From Clavelina lepadiformis (Eukaryota > Chordata > Ascidiacea > Aplousobranchia > Clavelinidae), in the NCBI RefSeq assembly GCF_947623445.1, contig NC_135245.1, forward strand, positions 3,975,501 through 4,039,500: DNA of 64,000 nt, read 5' to 3'. A program made the translations under genes and the position numbers. Of this stretch, positions 9,603 to 21,020 are shown piece after piece. Positions within the stretch are counted from its first letter, which is position 1; every line of letters starts with the position of its first letter. The notes beneath the pieces were generated by a model. It was not told the origin of the DNA. It ran no database searches and was given only the letters and a program-made list of their open reading frames with translations.

Positions 9603-12600
9603 CTTTTGAATTAAACTTGGTTTAACCAAATTAGTATTCAACCGGTGAACTTATTTTTGTAGGCCAACTCTCAAATCAAAAAATTTTACATATACTACCC
9701 TAGAGTTCGTGGATACTGCAAAACTCAAATTTTTAGCAAAAGATTTTTAAAACTAAAACCGAACTGAAGCTCTATAAAGATAAAACGAACAAATTGAAAT
9801 TGATATGGTTTTTTAAACTGTTTCTTAACTCTGCACTGGAAAATTTTACCGTTTTGTAAACTAGACCATAGCCATCGACAAGATTTTTCGTCTGTAATTT
9901 TGATTTGTAAAATATTATATGAAGTTAAGGTTAGGGTAAACAATTCTCTTTGTGCAAAGTTGAAGAAGGATAGGTGTTATTGTATAAAGCGGTGTTTACT
10001 CTGAACAGGTCATTATTCAGAATGTCGGCAAAAACAGCAAGAAGCTTTGACAACTTGGCACACGTTGTGTTGATTGTTTGTAGGCTGTCATCCGGTAAGC
10101 CGAGAAAAGCCTTCAATCATTATGCCGTCGTTACGCAGTCTTGGGGACAAATAACTGCGAAAACCAGACAAATAAGTGCGAAATGCCTCGGCCAAATATT
10201 TACAACCTTGAATACAAAAAAAACGTCAAGCAATTGTTTGTGTGCAAGACTCCACGTCATGGTGTTCTTAATGGAAAATGGTGATGACATCATAAACTAG
10301 TTGGAAAAAAGTAAGTTAGCCTAAATGCTTGTTTTCTTCTTTCAACAGATTGACCATGGCTGATCAGCTGTTATTTTGACTACGACGTTATGCCATTCAA
10401 TTCTGTTTCTAGCCCTCGTTAACTGCATGAGGATTTCTTGTGTGAATATTTTGATGCTGGCGATGTATCTGAGTTTTGACCTTCATCTTCACCTCTTCCG
10501 TCTGTTTTGTTGACCATAAATTTTTATCACTTTTATACTTAGCCAATAAAAGTGACTACTAAACAAATAGCAAACAAAGCTTCGCCATGTTTTCTCTTTT
10601 CTGAAAAATGCAAAATAAACATAATGTCTAAACTCTAAAGGCATCCAACAGTCTCAGAAATGGCTTGTTTCCTACTGAGCTTTTTCACTATAAAGTTGTA
10701 GTTTATAGCTAAACCGATCCAATAATATTTGCCTTAATTACAAAATGACTCACCATACAGAGCTACAGAAATATCTGATCGGGGATAAAACATTGCGAGT
10801 GAAAACACCCACAGAGGTTATCTAATGTTTAACTTAGGTTGGCAAAATATTTTGGCTGGTTCACATGCTTATGATCAGAAAAAAAACAGACATTTTTTGT
10901 GTTTTTCCAATTTGCAAAAACAGTAAGAGAACAGTGATGAAGCGAACAACAAGTGAGGAAACTGTTTTACGCTGAATCTCCGCTGGACGTCCTGATAACA
11001 TTGACCATACCTGACACTCCAGCAGTTAACTTTAGAACGACCGAGGGGGTCGAAACCGACCTTTAGCCAAATTTGTACAGCTATTTTGCTAATGTTTGAA
11101 ATCGGTGCGATTTCAAACTTTCAGTCGCTTCCTAAGTAGGTTATTTATGAGCGGTATGCTAACACAGAGTTTTTTTCAAAACGTTATTTAGTTTACCCAC
11201 AATTACTACGTATACCTACAACCACCGTAAGGTTCGATAACGACCTTTATAAAAATCTACCTTTAAGATCTACCTTCAATCTACCTTCTAAGGTGGCCAG
11301 CAGCGCATTTGCGAACATACGCGATTACAATGCGAAACATACATTAGCCATTCACAGGGCAAAACACCTTTCCATTTGTACATACACATCTTAACTGTGG
11401 TAGTTGCCTTAATCTAACCATTTGTAGCGGTTTACATCATTTTCGCTGTTGCTTGCATGCTTGGTAATATCTTTCCAGTTTGGTACCATTGATTCATATT
11501 GCTTGCCATAGATTTACTGACTGACTGCCAATGTTAATACTGTGCCTCATTGCTCGGTTCTTCAGCATTTAAGCCATACACACTTAATTAACTCTTAGAC
11601 TTTGTTGAGTTTGAATGTACCCGAATTTGTCATCGCCCGTAATCATTTGTAAGATGTTCCTTCTTCATTTTTCATCATATGTAGCTTATTAACCATTGTA
11701 GTGTGATCGTGCTATGATCTTTCTTAATAAGTGTTGTGCAGACTTGGTGTTCATGTCAGTTACCTCTTTTTGTTACCTCTTTTCATGTCAGTTACCTCTT
11801 TTTGTGTACCAGTCATGTCTGGCTTGCTGCCGCCGAATTTGTCCGTTTTTTTATCAGAAAATAACTTCATTCCACTGTGTTATTCTGGGGCCGGTATATA
11901 ACGTCCAAATTAGCATTAGTGTTTATTCCAATTATATGATTTAAGTGATAATGATTTATATGATTTTGTGTCGCCAAAAACTCCAATTAGCTTTGTCATT
12001 TCGTAACTAAACTCGTGTGTCTTTGTCTTGAATTCCTTTCTTTAGAACTGATCAGCCGTGACATGCTCGTTAACACTCAAATTCTTTGTGTTAGCACATC
12101 AGTTTAATCCCAGCCAATTTAGTATGTATTACAGTTGTTAGCCTGACTTGTTTAAGGAGTGTTGCATGCAGTATGATGAGTTAGTTGCCATTCAACCTGT
12201 TGTAATGCCTATATTTGTTAGCCACGTGATTGAGATCAAATTTACTAGTATTGCCGATTATTACTATTGTTTGCAGACTGACAGGGTAGTGTTCATTTCC
12301 TTACTTTGGCCTTGCTCGTACTTTCAGATGATAAGTAATATTACCCTGGGTTATGTACTTATAGAAATCACACACATACCACACAAACTGTTCACTAGCT
12401 GTTCTGTTCGTCTGTTCGAGTGATCATTTCTTTCTACCCGTTCAATATAAGACTTTGAAGAAATCCGTGTGCATTTCTAATATCCAGGGTAGGGTGGCAT
12501 TCAGGCCTTGCTGGCCCGAAGGACACCCCTTAGGTCAGGGGCGGGCAATTTTTTCGGTCGGCGGGCCGGATTCCTGAATCGATACATTAATCGTGTATTT

Positions 12601-13718
12601 ATCCACCTATGCAAGGAATAAATCGTATTTAATGTAAACTTTAAGTTTTAAGCATAGAGACCAAAAACAGTATTTAATGAATTTATTAACGATTAATGTA
12701 CTTCAATAGCTGCTGAAGTCAAAACTGAACTGCTAAACTGAACTGCTGAACTGTCTGCGGGCCGCTCAAAATCCCGTCGCGGGCCGGGTCCGGCCCGCGG
12801 GCCGTATTTTGCCCACCCCTGCCTTAGGTGATCGGCATCTATAAATTTGCCGGTTACATATAGTTTTCAAAGGGTACGCAGGTTTAGATGCAGTAACTGG
12901 CCAAACCAAGCGTTTGACTTTTTCAAAGGATTTGCTGTAGATACCCGTACTTTGACATAAATTGCAAATAATGAAGTCTGCTGCATAAAATTTGCACTGT
13001 TTTTTTTCTAGTAAGTACAAATACTTTAACTTAACAAAAGAGTCGACGTAACAATGTGTAAAAATGTTTAGACTGTTATATTTTTGCTTACTCTGGACAG
13101 GGATTGACAGCGTCTAAAATCGGTCAGTTTAGCTACTGTTGGTTAGATATATAACCTATACTTTTCGTTAAAGCAACGTGACAAATGTTCAATATGAAGT
13201 AGAGTTAAGTTTAGCTTGTGGCGCATAAACAATGGAAGGTTGAAAATGAAAAATAAATTTAATTCTATCTGCAATAAACATTCTGGCTTGCACTCTTTCC
13301 CCCTAGTTTCTTGGCCCAAACGTTTTTGTTACTTAAAAGGCTTTGCGAGACCCAAGCAAGAAAGCATTGCTCTACTTATAGATTCAAATATATTATATAT
13401 AAGCTATGTAACACGTATACGTGCTATATAGTGGAAACACGCAATGTGAAAATGCAACTATATATTTTTCTTCACTATACTGTAGCCTATATACTTAAAT
13501 AAAAAAGCAGAATATTGGATATACACTATATATGTATATGCACTCTATAAGGTTTAATTTTATTTTAATTTTCTTGGTATACACAAAATTCCGCAATTAT
13601 CACCTTACTTCATCAGGTAGCCTATAGGCCTACCTAGAGGTTATATTATTTATTTATTTTGTGTATCATTGATCATATTTATACACAAAAATATATTTAT
13701 CTACATATTTTTATTGCA
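9603..13718. other. shared upstream region of the divergent SLC10 and GT32 genes, unit 1
   Basis: About 4.1 kb with no credible gene. It contains the hAT MITE at 12536-12821 and a short hairpin (gtttgaaatcg/cgatttcaaac) near 11093-11118. Small frames here persist in the other units only because the duplication is recent. Confidence 0.5.
12536..12821. mobile_element. hAT-type MITE, GC-rich, 286 bp (unit 1)
   Basis: The ends CAGGGGCGGGCAA and (complement of right end) CAGGGGTGGGCAA are inverted repeats. The perfect 8-bp target duplication ccttaggt lies at 12528-12535 and 12822-12829. No coding capacity. The inner right arm is very GC-rich (ggccgggtccggcccgcggg). The same insertion with the same duplication is present in unit 2, so it predates the segmental duplication. 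Confidence 0.9.
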
Positions 13719-13785
13719 GCTGAGTAGGCCGAGCTTTTTTCGAACATCGAATTCCTTTACGCTCGTTTATTTCGCGCACAAAGCG

Positions 13786-15589
13786 ATGCAGCGAGGAAGA
13801 TTAAATAAAAAATTCTTGAGTCGGGTTTTTCTAATCTTGCTCATTCCTCTTTGTGTGTTTCTTCATTTAATTTTCTATTCGGTTCGAAGTGCATGGATTC
13901 TTTCTGCTGTAAATCACTCATCGGAAAGGTTGAAAAAAACTGAGATGGAAGATCCTATCTCAACTGCATTTTCTGGCTTGCCAAGCGAGTTTGTCAAACA
14001 AGGTTGTCAAAAAACAAACAAAAATCAAAATTACACTGTTTGTGATCATTTACCATACAGCGAAATTAAATGCGGCAAGTTGGCGGCAAGGCGAGATTTC
14101 GATGAAAACGGAATAAAATACAAAGTGCCAAACATAGTTCATTTCATTTGGTTGGGTCAACCCGCTTTCGAGTATTACAATTACCTGGCTATCCGCTCAA
14201 TAGCGAGCATTCAACAACCTGAAAAGATCACCATTTATTATGACAAAGCAAAGCCAAGTGGTGAGTATACTTATTCTCAAATTACGATTTTTATTGCAAA
14301 CAAACCAGTTTTGTGCATTTCCTACACTTAGGGCCGATGTGGGAAAGGACTGCACGAGAAGTACCGTGTTTGGAGTTCAAACAAATAGCTCGGCCAACCA
14401 GTGTTTTGGGCAAAAAGGTAGGAAAATAAACGTTTTACATGGTGTATACTAATGCGCTCTACTGCATACAGAAACGTTCGTAAACGTTAAAAACTGATAT
14501 GATTTATTTCACTAGAGGTAACACCTTTTGGCAAAGATATTAACTGAAGAAATCTTTAGTATATATAGGCTATAGTTAATTTCGCGCTTTATAACAAAGC
14601 ATTTAAGCTTGTTGATGAAAGTGTCATTTACTTATAAACGGGCTATCCTATACCGAAAGGCATACTTTGTACATGAAAAACGTTCAAATTTCTTTACTTT
14701 AGATTTCCCATACTGTTCCCCAGACCGATGCAGCTCGTTTGCAAATCTTAATCGAGAAAGGAGGAATTTACATAGACGGTGACGTCATAACTTTGCGAAA
14801 CTTTGATTCACTACGAAAATTCTCTGTAACTATGGGCAGGTAGCATACAGTTTTTAATCAAATTGTTTGTCAGGTGTTATGAATACAGTGTGAATTGTAA
14901 AAACATCTTTGCTGAATTTTATATACAGGTCCCTTGCCGACATCATCAGCATGGGCATTACATTGTCAGAACCAAACGCACCATTCCTTCAAGCGTTTTA
15001 TCATCAATACCCAAGCCATTTTGAAGATCTCCCCGGAAAAGACTGGAAGTTTGCCACCTACTATTTAATGACGTTTTACAGAGAAAATATGGAAAAGGTT
15101 TATCTAAAATTACCTGGTTTTGTTGTCCATGTTGCTGCCGATGGCGAATAGCCTACTGGTATACTTAATTTTTAAACCCAACTTTTATGGTCTATAATCT
15201 ATATCCATGTATTCTTAAATGAATTTCATATGACATAGGATTGGATTCACATCGAAGATACATCAATGCAAAGACCCAATTCCGCTATAAGCCATGATGG
15301 CAAAACCGCTACCACATTCGATCATTTCGACTTGACCGGCCATTACTTCCTGCATTTGCACCCCACCACGGTATTTGGGACCATCATTGAAAGAAATCAA
15401 TTTTTCTCCCAGAAAGATGATCAGATACGGACTGCAGATACCACTTATGGCGAAGCAGCTCGGCTCGCGGTATTCAACAGGTCTGATTTAATCTTTAAAA
15501 GTGGTGAAACGCCACGTAATCGGGTGCCAGCAAAAAAAATAGTTCGCCTTGAACCAATACAACCAATCAGGCGAACAACACAAAATTAG
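13786..15589 (+). CDS. GT32-like type II membrane glycosyltransferase, copy 1
   Basis: Five exons join in phase: 13786-14260, 14332-14417, 14703-14839, 14929-15097 and 15239-15589, giving 405 aa. There is a short cytoplasmic tail, one membrane anchor (about residues 14-33), a stem with Asn-X-Ser/Thr sites, then VPNIVHFIWLG (114-124). IEKGGIYIDGDVI follows, whose DGD (212-214) is the DXD nucleotide-sugar/metal motif of the Gly_transf_sug (GT32) fold. WIHIEDTSMQRP fits the conserved segment following the catalytic region in metazoan relatives. The topology suggests a Golgi enzyme; donor and acceptor are unknown. Exon 4 seems to run to a stop at 15151, but the AAG|gtttat donor at 15097 joins in phase to GATTGG at 15239. 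A TTATTGCAG acceptor 67 nt before the ATG suggests trans-splicing or a 5' UTR intron, and supports this ATG over the upstream in-frame ones. Confidence 0.82.
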
Positions 15590-18500
15590 TAAAACGAATT
15601 TTCAAAAGAACACAAAATGACCGCGTTCCGATATGACTGGCTTGCAGCTGTAGACTGAACATCTTACGGTGTTGAAGTCGAATTTTTCGTAATTCGATAT
15701 GAAAAGCTTCAAAACACAATCGCATGTCCTCAGAACTACAGATTCTTAAATAACTAAGCGATGCGATTTTTGTTTTTTGTCGCCGTGAAATCTATAATTT
15801 TGTAACATGAAAACGATTCCTAAAACTGGTAAACTTTCTTATTAAAATATATGCGTGTTAGTATATAACTTAAGTAAATCTTTTCAATATTTTTTGCTAA
15901 AGTATCAATATTTTTGATATTTCTCATTTACATAAAGAAGACGTGACTCCAAGAAAAATACGAGTCGTTCATCGAAACTACAATTTCCACGTTTGCTTTT
16001 ACAACTATTCTATTAAATAGCTTCTATTTTTGGGGGCGATGTGTTTTTTTCGATTCATTAATTAACATTAAACTTTTTTATAGCGGTGCTTATATTTTTT
16101 ATATATCTGATCATCTTTTATTTAATCGCTTAATTCACTGACTCTAGATTCCTCAGTGTTTCACTTTTACAATGTTCTGTTGTTTAAGCATCAGCCTGGT
16201 GACTTATAATTTAATCTTTACATAAGAAATAATTTAAAATTAAATGAGTAAGTTGAAAGTTATCTTCTCGACAATGTCAAGTTTATTCTAGATGCGGGAA
16301 ATTTCACCACCAGTAGAAGGCTGTACAACGTTATAGCCTTGACTATAACCAAAATAACGTTATAGCATTCTATAGCTTATAACTCATGCAATCGGTATAT
16401 GGACTTTAGTCGTTTGTATGACAGTTGTAAGAGTTCCAAATCATCATACTTAGTCTTAAAAACGTACCACTATATAAAGGTGTTTCAAACGCTTTGTGGT
16501 TATCGCTATTTATTTTGTCTTGATGTTTCTGTTATGGCGGCAAGAGTAAACAACTTACATAACATCATGATTTACTCTAGACTGAGTTATCCAGGTTTAA
16601 ATACTTTATAATATACTTTTTTCATACTGTTTTGTTGGTATTGGTAGTTATAAAAGCTGTAAATATGTGAAATTGTCAATGTGTGGAAATCGACAAGATT
16701 TGAGTGTAAGGTGTTTGATAATAATGAAGGCTGCTGTTGTGATCAGTGTAACCGCTTGCGGTGGATATCATAGCACCTACTGTTTATCAGACATTGTTGC
16801 TGCAAAATTTGTAGCCTTACAATATATAGGTCTATATATAGTGATAAAAATAAAAAATAATTTTGAGGATAAATAGCCTCCAACTGGTAGTGAATAATAA
16901 ATATGGCTTATTGCTTATGTAAAAATAAATGTGCGTCATAGTAAAAGTGTGTATCACTCAAATACCACCAAGAAATACGTTTATTCTTGGAATATACAGA
17001 TCATTTACCTTGTTTACATTTACTGATGTGAAACACAATCAGTCATGCCCAACTGAAATTGAAATATATTCCTACTTATGTTGTTAAAGGGTCTTTTATA
17101 AAAATGCGTCCTGTTATAGTTTTTGAAATCGTTACCGTCGATTATTACCAACACAAACTAAGGCTATTGGCAGTGGTAGGCTTAGGCTTGGGGAAGCCCT
17201 AGGCGCGGTATGGCGCAACTTAAATTTGGTCGCCCCCAAATTACAGAAGACGTAGCAAACTATCCTAAGGTGAGTCAGGGGACCATGGTACCCAGAAAAA
17301 TGTTTAATTTACATGCATGCACATTAAAATGCAGAAAACTTGCTTTTCTTTCAAAAAACAACTGTCTGCGATTTGTTTGTACTATCGAGCGTCTTATACC
17401 GCAGATGTTTGCCAGCAGAGAACACAACTTTTTCTTTGTCTTGGCAAAATGTCTTAAATCGTGTGAGCGTTTGAGAAGTAAGCTATATGAAAGTAATCTC
17501 AAAGAAAGATGGAACCAATTCACGGAGATTAAATTTACACAACTTTCCCCTATTCTAAATACAGTTTATGCAGCTAATTAGCATGAACCAGTGAATGACT
17601 CATGACCTGAAAAAGTGCGACTAATTAGCAATAATATTCCTAAGCAATGTTTGTTTTAGCGCGTATAAGTTACAGAAATAAGGAGGCCAAAGGCGATCGT
17701 CTCACCCTAAAGCCACTGCTGACTACAGATCAACACAGTGTACCGGACCGAAACTATCCATGTGCTTCATTTTCATGTTATGGTAACCTGTATAAACAAA
17801 CCTTAACTGGACATTTAATACGGCTTTTTGTATTTTTACTAGCCCAAGCCAAAAAACCGCTTTGTTTACATTAACGAGGTTTACACTGTCTCTATCTACT
17901 ATCTATACTATAGTTTTAATAAAATCATAACTGAAGGCTTGCCTGAATCAACGTCGAAAGAAGGTAGCCTACTGTTCAGCTGGACTCTAGACCGACTTCA
18001 TAAACATACATATCGGGAAGTATAGAATGGTTGGGAGGCTATAGGCAGTAAATTATTATCATTATTTTCATCGTTTTTTACTTATTTAAGATAGCGGAAG
18101 CTAACTAAGACAATGCTACATATTGCTATGTCTTTCTATGGTGACATAACTGTAACTGATAAATAATATTATTAGTATAAATATATAATTTACGATAACT
18201 TTAAAAAACCGACAGATATAATCATCTTTTGACGTATATAAGTTTTTTGTAATATACACCCAAAGTAGGTAGTCCCATCTAGGCCTCTACTGTAATAGCT
18301 GATCTGTACAATACGCATTTTGAAGAACCATAAAACGCTGCTTTAGTTTCTATTCTATTATATGGCAACCTAAGCAAAGCTTTATTCGAAAACAAATATT
18401 TTACGCTTTTTTTTTTAGGGGACAAGAAATATACTTGACTGAAACAAATCTACTCATTTCTCGTTTTTTGCTTCTTCACCTGAATCCTTATAGACCTACT

Positions 18501-18637
18501 GTTGTTGGGGTCAAATGATTATTATTGATGTAAGCCTTACACTGCATGGAATTTCCGCTGGACCCTTATTTCACCAGTCTCATTGCACGAGTGTCAGTTT
18601 GGAAATTCTTCAAATTACAGTCACTTTGGGATTTTTT
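15590..18637. other. gene-free 3' part of array unit 1
   Basis: AT-rich. A 123-codon frame at 17210-17581 has no recognisable domain and no splice context. The block from about 17165, with words like ggggaagccctaggcgcgg, has the feel of an unclassified dispersed repeat. Confidence 0.4.
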
Positions 18638-19058
18638 CAATGCAATATCGTATGACTGAATAATGTGTAGGGTATATATTTGATCAAAAAAGCAATATTA
18701 TTCATTGAAGAAGATGTTATCCTGTTGGGTATAATTTTTTATATTTGTCGCCATTCTAAAATTTACAAAACTTCGGCAGTTATGCTATCTTATAGAAGAT
18801 CTAACAGCACATCTCATTGAACTCAAATACAAAGGTGCATGGTAAAATCAATAATCAGCCGTAAAACAGCGAAATCTTTACAAATATACAACAAAGCTAC
18901 AAATTGGGAGTGTTCACAAGCTCTCTGAGGGAAGCGAAACTAACAAAACATGAACATAAAATGTGTTGTAAAATTATACAAACTTTAAAACGGGTTTTAG
19001 TAAGTAAGGACGTTTTTCAACACCTTTGAATCGGGGTTAAAAAATGTTGCAGATGAAT

Positions 19059-21020
19059 CTACACAGTATTTATCGCTATGTCAACGTCATTTTTGTACGC
19101 TACATTTTCTTTAGCAACAGAAGTTATAGCAACTTGTCTTCTGGCATCATCCAGTTTGTAGACTGTTTCATCATCGCCCAGCCAACCATGTCTTCTGCCT
19201 ACGATCATTACTAGGCCCATAGTGATCGAGTAGACCAGCTGAAAGACCCCGTAGAGGAATGGAAAGAGAACAGTCTTAACCAAAACAGCCGGGATTGCTC
19301 CGAACGAGATCTGAATAATTGAGCCCGCCACCTGAACGTTTTGTAGAGCGATCTCGACCGCCACCGTACGGCGACATCGATTGTCAACCTCCAGACAAGG
19401 CAGAAGTGCTGGCAGAAACCCAATGCCAAATGCCAGTATTGGCATAAGACAAGCAACCTAAACATTGAGAAGTTAAATGACAGGAAGCACTTAACAGGAT
19501 TAAACGATTTCAAATCAAAAAGAGACTTTTATATGAACATCTTTCTTTTGCGATCATTTAATAAATCGCCATAACTTAAAGTTGCTTATCACACGAAATA
19601 AGATTTAATAAGTTTTGAAATAATTGACCAAAAATGTATATTGGTTGCAAGATAGTATTTACCAAAGCATTAAAAAATAAATACCACAATTTGCTTCCAC
19701 GTAAATATCCAAGGTATTTTCCGCAGAATACTGGTAACTATCACAGATATAATGATAAAAAGCGTCAGGGTGCCGACACATATCTGCACAGGATAAAAAA
19801 AATAACGCATATAACTTAATTCATGACGGCCATTAAATTCACGTAAGTCTAATAACTAAAAACCATATCATTCGTCTTAATGTTTTAGAAATAATATTGA
19901 TGGTTTATCTTATACTTTGGTAACAAGCTCAGCTTTTTTGGGAAATTTCGTCCGAACTGTCATACCAAGAGCAAGAGGAAGAATTAAGCTTGCCAAGAGA
20001 ATACCTAAGATATAGATACGTTTGAATTCAACGCATTCTGGGTCCAGAATGCTGGATAATCACTGAAAACACAGTTACGTGCCTAACTTGTCGAACGGAA
20101 CCAATAAATTCACGGGTAGCTCTTCGACTTTGCTGAATATGAAAAGCCACATTGGCATTGTGCCAAGAGACAATAAGGTGGTTGTGGCAGTCATAGCGAC
20201 GCTTAAAAGAAAACAGAAAATGTCAAAACATGTCGTCGTTGAAAGGCGGTAAAACTGCAAAAGTGTCAGTGGCAGACATTTTCAGTCACAGCTGTCTGAA
20301 TCTTGTACCTTAGGTCGATTACTCCTCCGGTCCAAAAGACTACGAGATTACTAATGGTGCCACCAGGGCAACTTCCCTGGATCATAACACCCAAAGCTTC
20401 CGCCCGAGGCATTTGGAAGATTTTGGTGAGAGCCCAGGCCAGTGCTACAAAGAAGAAGGAAAAAAAATAAAATTTTTAAAAATGTTATAAACATATCATC
20501 CTCATTGACTGTAGAATATCTTCTATGAATCAAGTGCTGTGGATAGCCTACTCACGCGGAACACAGGCTAACTGTATAAAAACACCGAGCGCGTAAGCAT
20601 GTGGTTTTTTCAGGTACTTGAGTACGACCTTGTAGTCAACGGTCGCCCCGATGCCAATCATACCAAACGATACAAATATTCTACAATGAAGAGCAGAAAC
20701 AATTAAATGTGCTTGAACTTTATTGCAACTATGTCTTGGTTCACTGTGCCACTTACGTCGTCAATATGAATACGATTAATTCACGTTGCATGACCTCGGG
20801 TGAGATGTTGTTTGTCAACTTAGAAGCTGTGTTATTCGGAGAAAGTGTTGTAGGAAAATCTATGTAATTTGTAAAAAATTTTATCACGTAAAAGTCAAAC
20901 ACTCTAACAATAAAGTCTCGTTCTGTGTCCAATCATTTACATATTTATTACAATTATTCATTATGAATTACCGTTATTTTACTTACCTGTTGTCAAAGAA
21001 AAATTGGTAAAAGACGCCAT
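19059..21020 (-). CDS. SLC10 family sodium-dependent cotransporter, copy 2
   Basis: It has the same eight-exon structure as copy 1, from the ATG at 21020 to the stop at 19059. Splice sites are conserved, with slightly better acceptors in places: exon 6 reads CCAG where copy 1 reads CGAG, and exon 7 reads GTGCAG. The sodium-site segments (GSCPGGTISN and VEIALQN) are unchanged. Amino-acid changes against copy 1 include Ser-to-Leu and Ser-to-Asn in the N-terminal tail, MICIG to MIGIG, Leu-to-Arg in EFKLIYI, and GFLSALL to GFLPALL. No disabling change was found. The changes fall mainly in the tail and membrane-segment edges, so transport is probably retained. Confidence 0.85.

Larger units (their letters stand above)
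7231..18637. repeat. tandem array unit 1 (about 11.4 kb)
   Basis: This first unit starts with caatgcaatatcgtatgact, which recurs at 18638 and 30060. It carries SLC10 copy 1, GT32 copy 1 and a hAT MITE. Against unit 2, the part from about 9.9 kb to the end shows only about fifteen differences by eye. The SLC10 part shows clearly more. Confidence 0.9.

Noticed and set aside
9974-10300. 108-codon plus-strand frame present in all three array units
   Set aside because: No recognisable domain, no splice context, and its persistence is explained by the recent duplication.
10970-12480. Suspected solo LTR in the SLC10-GT32 spacer
   Set aside because: Some words look LTR-like, but no defined ends, target duplication or second copy outside the array could be found.
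15098-15151. Stop codon apparently truncating the GT32 gene
   Set aside because: It lies in an intron once the phase-0 AAG|gtttat donor is used.
17210-17581. 123-codon plus-strand frame in units 1 and 2
   Set aside because: Low-complexity mix of residues with no known motif; an overlapping opposite-strand frame is equally open. Possibly part of a dispersed repeat.
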